Positions 18,740 through 25,000 of a DNA stretch of 25,000 nucleotides are shown piece after piece; the stretch's first letter is position 1, and every line of letters starts with the position of its first letter. The notes under the pieces were generated by a model that saw nothing but the letters and a program-made list of their open reading frames with translations, did no database searches and was not told the origin of the DNA. The position numbers and the translations under genes were made by a program. This DNA is from Takakia lepidozioides. Taxonomy: Eukaryota; Streptophyta; Takakiopsida; Takakiales; Takakiaceae. The stretch is taken from contig JAKLZA010000059.1 in assembly GCA_030704615.1 (NCBI GenBank), positions 1 to 25,000 of the forward strand. The letters run 5' to 3'.

Positions 18740-19298
18740 GTATACCATAGATCCGATTGTCACAAATATTGTTAAGACATTTTTATTCTTGATGACAAGA
18801 TCTCATGCGGAATGAATGTTGATATTAACCGGAGGCATCTCAAAGGGAGACGATCAGCCTCTGAATTTTTCCTCCTCAATCAAAGTCGCCTGCATGCATC
18901 CTCTGGGCTAATAGTAGGCAGGCAGTTATGTTATATGGTCCTTCTCATTTCTCCTGGATACATCATGTACTTGCATTCATGCATTCTAGCATCATTAGGT
19001 GGAGTGGGGTCTGGCAGACAATGGTCATCCATCCTCATCTCCCAGGCCCTCTATGGGCTCTGCTTTTCCGGTAAGCAGGCTTTCTCCATTACGGCTGTCT
19101 CTCTTGCTTTCATTTGGGCTTGTCCGTCATCCAATGGATGTGTCTTATGCCTTATGGCATCAATGGGGTTTAATTTTTCCCCTCTAATAAACAAATGCTT
19201 TTTGGGAAAAGAAATAAATTAAAATCAAAGTAACTTATTTTTCCAATTAAATATCAATAACTTTGTATAATTAATGGCTAACTTACTCACATCAACAG
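18740..19298 (+). other. Aspartic protease intron carrying an unidentified insertion
   Basis: The intron between remnants b and c contains a less AT-rich block (about 18810-19210) that holds an open frame of 136 codons without recognised homology. Its last part, GCCTTATGGCATCAATGGGG followed by TTTAATTTTTCCCC (19149-19182), resembles the 3' part of the SINE-B element at 22.5 kb. Confidence 0.4.
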
Positions 19299-19710
19299 AT
19301 GTGGTCGTCGACAAAATCCAGCTATCAAAGGTGACCCTGACATGATTGAAAAAGATGGAATGCTTGGCTTAAATGGATCCAACATTGCACTACCTGCACA
19401 ATTAAAATTCTATGGCATTGTTGGAAAGAATATACTCGGCCATTGCTTCAGCAAGGATGCAAAACTTTGATCCATCTGGGTATCTATTTATTGGAAATCA
19501 TAATATTGCAAGAAGACAAGAAGTGATTTGGACCAATTTAGTTCATGAAAATCCATTGTAAGAACTATAATATATGAAATCATATGAGAATTGCATATTT
19601 TGATAAATATATATCATTTAAAAATTGTATTGAGAATTTTTTAATTAATATAATACTTATTCATTGTAGCATGTTTAAGTTTTTTTTTTTTTTGAGTTTT
19701 TTCCAGTGTT

Positions 19711-20160
19711 GGTCTGGTATATAGGTGAAGGACTGGTATAAAATACTGGTATATGCACTGGTATCAGATACTAGACCAGTCTGGTATCATTTGGGAGAAT
19801 ACTTGGTCATATACCAGACCAGGCTGGTATCAGTTTTTCATACCAGCCACAATACCAGTACTTCCCCGCCGTCTTCCTCATTTACTCTGGTATGTATACT
19901 ATATTAGTTTATGTGTATATATGCATACATACTTGTATTTATGCCTACATACTTGTATTTATGTTTATTTATTTAGTTATTTATATTGTATTTGTTTTCA
20001 CTTGATACATGCTAGTGATAAACTTGTAATTCAAGATGGCTTTGGAATGATACCAGAATTGATATCTCGTACCAGCTGGTATTGTGGTCATGATACTCAT
20101 ACTCTTACCAGTATGTAGAGAATTATACATCCACCATTATATAGACCAGACTGGTATAAT
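19711..20160. repeat. CTGGTAT / ATACCAG palindrome cluster in a protease intron
   Basis: The heptamer CTGGTAT or its complement ATACCAG occurs at least twelve times in 450 bases, densest in 19711-19895 and again at 20047-20157. Several are arranged as palindromes, such as GACCAGTCTGGTAT and ATACCAGACCAGGCTGGTAT. Similar sequence lies at both ends (GGTCTGGTATATAG and TATATAGACCAGACTGG). A T15-like run precedes it and a T7 run follows. It lies within the intron between remnants c and d. It resembles a non-autonomous DNA transposon with subterminal repeats, but clean terminal inverted repeats and a target duplication were not found. Confidence 0.7.
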
Positions 20161-20699
20161 TTTTTTGTGATATGTCTTTGATTTATAAGTGGTCTTGATT
20201 CACATATTGTATCTTTAATGGGGTTACAATATATATAATGATGATGATATAATAAAATTTAATATTTAATATTCTTCAATATGTTCTGAAAAACAGGTAC
20301 GACGAGACATTTTAGCAAGATCAATATCATTATTTGAAATCATTGACACGAAACATACTCAAGCTTGTTGGGATTTTATACAGTAAGTTAATGATCTCTG
20401 ATCAATGAGTGGTTGCACAATGCATAGTGCAATCTTTGTGGTCATAAGTTCGGCCACTACATTGTGGTTTTCCTTTCATGTGCTACAAAATTTAAGTATT
20501 ATATTTAGAGCATGAAGTCCAATTTTAATATGTTTAATATCATCTATAGTATAAAATACTAATAATTCAGTTTGACACAGCAACGGCCTTACTAACTATG
20601 ATTTTTGGGAGTATATAATTTTACACTTTGAGGATGGAGGAACTTTGGAAATTGATCCCATCGTATATATGAATGGATATACAAAACCGGTAAATGGTC

Positions 20700-21892
20700 A
20701 AACCATTCATTGTACGGTAGATACTCTTAACATATTTATTCGTCTTTTGTTCTAGGTAAGGGCGGAAAAAAGAGATCCAACAGTTTATTTGGAGTTATTT
20801 GAGGGAAAAAAATAATAATACCTTCAGACCATACATACTTGAAACCGTGAAAGGGAAGAAGCATAGAAACTAAAAAAACAAACAATTATTGGGATGTCTG
20901 AAATAATGCAACCCTCATTTTGTTTTACTTTGTTTTATAATTCTGCACAACCATGCTTCTCAGTGAGAATGAGTTATGTATTAATGTAGGAAATATATGA
21001 TATTCTGCACCTTACTAGAATTTTTTTTCATTTAAGCAATTGAGGCCACTGAAAGGCCAATGCCAACTACCACAAGAAAATAACTGCCCAATGGTGGAGG
21101 CCTAACAATGAACTTGTAGCAACAAGAGGGAAAATACATCCATTGAGAAACTAGGCAAATACATACAAACCAAGAGAAACTAGGCAAGGTCAAAGTTGCC
21201 TTTGACTCCATGGGAAATCTGAGGTCCATGATAGGACACCTGGGAGAGTCATTGCCACAATTTAAGTTCAATAGCATTAGTGAAGCCACATTTGACCACT
21301 TTGATGTGGAGCCAACTGATGTCAATTCTTTGTACTGATCGGAACGACCGCATAGGCGGGTGTTTCAGAGTGGGGATTTGCTTGGAGGAGCGGCGAAGAG
21401 CTGTCGCATAAGGGACCTTCTCTTGCCTATGTAGTTCAGAAGCAAGTTGTGTCCATTGCAATTTCATTTAATGTCGGATCCTTTCCCTTCTCTACCCACA
21501 CTTGAAGCTGAAGATTTTTTTGCTTTCATGGTGAGATAAAAAAAGATTTGGGAGAGCATGAGACTCATACAGAATCTATGTATAAAAACACAAATCAAGT
21601 TTTGATGTTAATGCTGTTAGACTTTGAAAGTTCGACAAAGTACAATATACAGAAATTGCAAACATTAGCCTTCCAAAAGAATTATGTCAAGTATCAATCA
21701 CTTTTTTAATTTACAATAAATGGGCAACTATATTCCAAGTCATTCCACTTCAACCTTTGGCACAATCCCATCTCTTTCCCATGGGCTAAATATCGGTTGT
21801 CCGTCTTAATTATAAGTATTACTCATATGTGTATGGGGTTTACAAATCCTAAGACTCCATATGTTGATGTTGTTGTCCAGCATATATCCTAA
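20700..21892. other. AT-rich spacer with a more complex island at about 21030-21480
   Basis: No gene identified. The island is less AT-rich than its surroundings. One plus-strand frame reads KVKVAFDSMGNLRSM then IGHLGESLPQFKFN over about 50 codons without a stop; a minus-strand frame overlaps it. GAGAAACTAGGCAA is repeated 28 bases apart. It may be a captured gene fragment, but the family is unknown. Confidence 0.4.
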
Positions 21893-21998
21893 ATGTATAG
21901 CCATGAGGTAAGGGCACAAACCACCTCACCAATGGTTGTGGGTTCAAACCACATGTTGGATGTCATAAAGGTGTCCACCTTCCCACTAGACAAGTGTT
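21893..21998 (+). mobile_element. SINE-A, tRNA-like head, plus-strand copy
   Basis: Pol III box A-like TAGCCATGAGG (21898-21908) and box B-like GGTTCAAACCA (21941-21951) are spaced as in a tRNA. The following GATGTCATAAAGGTGTCCACC matches the minus-strand element at 24.6 kb. Similarity to that copy covers about 95 bases and stops after CTTCCCAC, so the 3' part is truncated or different. Confidence 0.65.
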
Positions 21999-22384
21999 TT
22001 TATTTCTTTCATTTTTTATCCATGTGAATTCTATCCGGAGCCCATGTGGTGAGAATAACGAGGTGGCCAGGTTAGAAAAGTGGCTATATACTACGTGGCA
22101 TGTTTTCACTGATCCGCCTTATCAAAATCAGGCTCTTGATATTCAACTACTGACACTTTTTGGTGAAATTTTTGGATTTTATCCCCATAATTCCCTTGTA
22201 CAAGTAGCTGGCCCAATTTCCAAGTCATAGTGATGTTTTGCTAGAGAAAAAAACGCTACCATTAGTAAGCCAAATGACACCATAGATTAAGCTTGCTTTC
22301 GGCAACGTCTTAACATTTTTTATGAAAAGCAAAGTAATTGGCATGTCATAAAAAGATCTTTGCATCAACATATAATGTCACATC

Positions 22385-22620
22385 AGCTAGTAGCTCAGCT
22401 GGTAAGTGCACAGTGTGTAGCTCTGGTGGTTTGGGGTTCAAATCTGCTGCCCTGCCAGGTGTGTGGATTGTTTGTGACCGGCTGGTTGGGTGGTGATGTT
22501 TCCCACTGTGTGCCTAATGGCATATCTGAAAGGGGGTTAATTTTTCCCCCTCCTCAAGGGCCTGAATTGTGAGCAGTCGCTCCCAGGTTTCCTTTTTTCA
22601 ATATATATATATATATATAT
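22385..22620 (+). mobile_element. SINE-B, tRNA-like head with TA-rich 3' end
   Basis: Box A TAGCTCAGCTGG (22391-22402) and box B GGTTCAAATCT (22435-22445) fit tRNA spacing. An unrelated body of about 150 bases follows, with GCCTAATGGCATATCTGAAA and GGGGGTTAATTTTTCCCCC, and the element ends at an (AT)n run at about 22602-22620. The 3' part recurs at 16.7 kb and, more weakly, at 19.15 kb. It lacks the acceptor-stem pairing of a functional tRNA gene. Confidence 0.7.
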
Positions 22621-22666
22621 GAGGAAGTCCATGCGTATCTGTAACTAGTATTCTGATTTAATGTAG

Positions 22667-22742
22667 GATGGAAAAATAATGGCTTGTCTCCTTATTCGCC
22701 CACCACGTGCCAATGAAGACGCAACTTTTAATGTTTTTGGAG
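22667..22742 (+). pseudogene. Possible further exon of the aspartic protease pseudogene
   Basis: Between ATGTAG and GGTATTT the sequence reads DGKIMACLLIRPPRANED and then ATFNVFG. This resembles the segment before the last conserved Gly-rich motif of plant aspartic proteases (pattern like DGK-x-C-L ... N-V-x-G). It lies 2 kb beyond remnant e, separated by the SINE insertions. A final exon was not found. Confidence 0.35.
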
Positions 22743-22822
22743 GTATTTATACATTCAAAATTATTGCTTGATTTTTAAGAAGACAAAACATAATATAATT
22801 CTAACTACAATACTGTTCAAAA

Positions 22823-22981
22823 TAAACTTAAGCATATTCAATATGATATTTATTTATGTTAATCACAAAAAATGATATATAGAGGTGTATCATTGTTTAG
22901 TAAAATATTATATTTATAAACTTAAGCATAGAAAAAAATGATATATATAGGTGTATCATTGTTTAGTAAAATACTTATATT
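22823..22981 (+). repeat. Two-unit tandem repeat, AT-rich
   Basis: Unit 1 (22823-22914) and unit 2 (22915-22981) both begin ATAAACTTAAGCATA and share AGGTGTATCATTGTTTAGT plus AAAATA. Unit 1 has about 25 extra bases in the middle. Confidence 0.75.
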
Positions 22982-23010
22982 CGTAGTGTTAATAATTCTC
23001 TTACCTCACA

Positions 23011-23286
23011 TGATGCAAAATCATGTATTGATATTATATAATGAATCCAAATGCATCGAATGGAAGTAAGTTACAAGCCTAGCTACCAAAGTTTCTTTTA
23101 AAGACAATTAAATATAGCCCCTTGCATATGAACTATAATAAGGTTCATATAATATAATATGGTCATTTAATGTATTGATATTAACTTTAAATTTAAAACA
23201 TATTGTTCGTGGAAGTTGTAGCTTATTTGATGCGAAACCATGTATTTATATATGATAATGAACTCAAACGGATTGGATGGATGGAA
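23011..23286 (+). repeat. Diverged direct repeat pair (23011-23066 and 23229-23286)
   Basis: Both segments follow the pattern GATGCRAAAYCATGTATT, then TATAATGAA, then ATYGRATGG. Identity is about three quarters by eye. The origin is unknown. Confidence 0.4.
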
Positions 23287-24590
23287 GATAAGGATTGTCG
23301 ACATCTTCAATAACCAAAAGCTCAAATAGGTAAAATTCGGCTGATCAAGCTTAATGTTTATAAGCATGTTTTAAGAGTAATTGCTGAAATGAGGTAATGA
23401 TCAATGAAATATAAAATCCTAAAAATCAGAATACATTGTCAATATAATTGTCTCCATATCATTATCTTAAAATATATAATAATAAGCCAAACGAATATTT
23501 ACAGTGAAGAAAATTCATCAATTTATCCATAAACAGTTTAATGATGTGTTTTATGACAATGTTTTACTTAGCAGTTTAAAAGAAAAACATATAAGAATGT
23601 ATGCTTAAAGACAAGTAACAATACCCCTAAAAATACGACATATCTATATGATCGGACCGGTAATATTTTGTTCCTAATTGGATAGGGAGCCCAATTGCCA
23701 TTATCTGAAGCTGGTGAGATCCCCATGAATACTGTACCATGTACAATACTACATATATATTATATAAGTGCATAGAAACACTGTTCAAATAAGATGAATT
23801 AAGAATTACAGATAAAGTAAGTGCCAAACTTTGAATACAACCTTTTGTTAAGGGCCCTTGTATGTTGTTTTGCACTTCACTGTATTTTCAAAAGTAAATA
23901 TTGTTAAAGATCACTCTTTTCATGAATATGTCCTGCTTCAAAGCCCAGTTCGCCAATGAGATGTATCCTTAGTGGGGATATATATAAGAATATTACTCTA
24001 TTGAATCAATTATAATATCATTCGGATGTGTTGGACATACCGAGTTTCAATTATTTCAACAATCATCTCCTAAGATGTTTAATTTTGTTTGTTGCCTCCC
24101 AAAAAGCCCATATTTATGGACGTATTAGTGATTTTATTCCGGCCAGATTTATATGGATTGAGATGTTTTACATATTTAATGTTCCAATGATGATACATGT
24201 GCAGCTTCGAGGATCTACAACAATAATTTCATAACTCGATGAGTTTGATTAGGAAATTTTAGAGAAAACTACTTGCAATGCTTACGCATTATAGATGGCA
24301 AACGACAAAAAAAGTTCAACCCTTTAAGGCCCGATAGCCGGAATTACATCATGTGTTTTTGACTTCACATCATTAACGCTTAATCTCCCAAGCCCGTTTT
24401 CAACATTTTGGCCATTTTTGGTACCCCCAGAGACTGAAATGCCCATAACTCCTTACCATCTTTCATCCACAGGTTTCAACCATACAACATTGTACCTAGC
24501 TTGGATATGTATAACCCCTCCAAATAAATTCAATAAATTCAATTGTGGGAATAAAAAATGATATTAATTCACGCGGAAGTTTTTAAAAAA
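23287..24590. other. AT-rich stretch, nothing recognised
   Basis: Frames at 23627-23875 (-) and 24028-24234 (+) show no family resemblance. The segment around 24320-24500 is less AT-rich and could be an old repeat, but I see no termini. Confidence 0.45.
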
Positions 24591-24591
24591 A

Positions 24592-24766
24592 ACTATGTCG
24601 CCTCCCGAAAGGAGCGTAGATCACGATGTCTCATGATCCCAAAGGACTACTGCCTTCCGGTGGCAAGGTAGACACCTTTATGACATAATTGGTGGATTGA
24701 ACACACGACCACTTCCAAGGTGTTATGTGCACACTGCTACTGGGCTACAACTTGGTTGTTTCTAAA
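24592..24766 (-). mobile_element. SINE-A, tRNA-like head, minus-strand copy
   Basis: Read on the minus strand: box A TAGCCCAGTAG (24737-24747), box B GTTCAATCCA (24693-24702), then ATGTCATAAAGGTGTCTACC, matching the element at 21.9 kb. The body continues for about 80 further bases, with GATCATGAGACATCGTGATC as an imperfect palindrome, and ends at a T8 run next to TTTAAAAA. No clear target-site duplication was found. Confidence 0.7.
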
Positions 24767-24884
24767 GTTCGCGTCTAGCTAGACTAGGGTTTCGCGTTGC
24801 TCCGCACACCTAGCGATGAATTCTAAGAAGTACGTTCAATTGGGGGTTGGTATCCTCTGAGCACAGCGTGAGTACGCTCCCACG

Positions 24885-24940
24885 GTCATGGGAGTTTTAT
24901 GTTTTTAAACCTCAGTCATAGGAGTTGTATGTTTTCAAAA
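24885..24940 (+). repeat. Short tandem duplication, 26-base units
   Basis: GTCATGGGAGTTTTATGTTT (from 24885) is followed after 30 bases by GTCATAGGAGTTGTATGTTT. The rest of the right edge (24767-25000) shows no gene. Confidence 0.6.
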
Positions 24941-25000
24941 CTGAATAAAACCATAAGCGGATATAGTTTTTGGTGCATTTGTACATAACATCTGCGCCAA

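Larger units (their letters stand above)
17903..20699 (+). pseudogene. Plant aspartic protease (pepsin-like, A1 family), disrupted multi-exon pseudogene
   Basis: Recognisable exon remnants are: (a) within 17903-18280, SYYAKVIIDW then LLVDTGPSS, the first active-site DTG at 18194-18202; (b) 18468-18730, ELYEPTLSNLVNC ... CGYDAHYGDG, with an in-frame TAA at 18558-18560; (c) 19299-19557, CGRRQNPAIKGD, DGMLGLNGSNIALPAQL, NILGHCFS, then a frameshift at about 19465-19468 before SGYLFIGN; (d) 20297-20382, YDET then a stop and QYHYLKSLTRNIL, where the second DSG/DTG motif is degraded; (e) 20581-20699, DFWEYIILHFEDGGTLEIDP. Exons b and c join in phase across GT-AG borders, so the copy was duplicated with introns. 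DTG is followed by P instead of S. Two stops, the frameshift and the lost second Asp motif mean no active protease. The order of fragments matches nepenthesin/Asp1-type plant proteases. Confidence 0.85.

Noticed and set aside
18812-19222. Plus-strand frame of 136 codons as a gene
   Set aside because: It lies inside a pseudogene intron, ends in SINE-B-like repeat sequence, has a second open frame overlapping it, and shows no domain.
22391-22460. Functional tRNA gene
   Set aside because: Boxes A and B are good, but no matching 7-bp acceptor stem or normal anticodon arm could be drawn, and a SINE-like body and (AT)n end follow.
24028-24234. Final exon of the aspartic protease
   Set aside because: The 68-codon frame has none of the expected final-exon motifs (conserved Gly-rich strand and Asn/Tyr-containing segment).
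1-25000. CRISPR array, prokaryotic operon or defence island
   Set aside because: No regularly spaced repeats were found, and the introns, SINEs and plant protein families show this is eukaryotic nuclear DNA.

Overview
The window looks like nuclear DNA of a land plant. It carries a plant-type mitochondrial ADP/ATP carrier, a plastid-lipase-like phospholipase A1 with GT-AG introns, a plant-type YqgF-family nuclease split into six exons, a RABH1 (Rab6) remnant and a nepenthesin-like aspartic protease remnant, all embedded in transposon debris. I cannot fix the species. The many dead copies and the two tRNA-headed SINE families suggest a large, repeat-rich genome, possibly outside the angiosperms, but that is inference.

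Layout. 1-295 is the 3' end of an ADP/ATP carrier gene. 296-4080 is non-coding apart from one copy of a ~176-bp repeat. 4191-5312 (+) is an intronless casein-kinase-1-like gene whose catalytic HRD Asp is Asn, so it is a predicted pseudokinase retrocopy. 6581-7329 holds the second repeat copy followed directly by the last two exons of a broken RABH1 gene. 8319-10641 (-) is a six-exon YqgF/RuvX-like gene whose exons join into one 372-codon frame although most are too short to stand out as ORFs. 10745-12018 is a composite: a frameshifted copy of the 5' end of the neighbouring lipase gene, joined directly to an LTR-retrotransposon integrase end, polypurine tract and probable 3' LTR. 12220-12270 is a 21-bp-stem hairpin. 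13466-15931 (-) is an intact three-exon, 679-residue class I phospholipase A1.

From about 16.5 kb to the end the DNA becomes strongly AT-rich and I see no intact gene. A plant aspartic protease pseudogene runs from about 18.0 to 20.7 kb, perhaps to 22.7 kb. It has stops, a frameshift and damaged active-site motifs, and its introns are filled with insertions: a CTGGTAT/ATACCAG palindrome cluster and SINE-like elements of two families. A second copy of one SINE family lies on the minus strand at 24.6-24.77 kb.

The genes do not form one pathway. The two convincing intact multi-exon genes (YqgF-like and phospholipase A1) are both likely plastid proteins on the minus strand and are separated by the retrotransposon composite. 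I found no CRISPR, operon or defence-type system. The most unusual items are the pseudokinase retrogene and the lipase-retrotransposon chimera.
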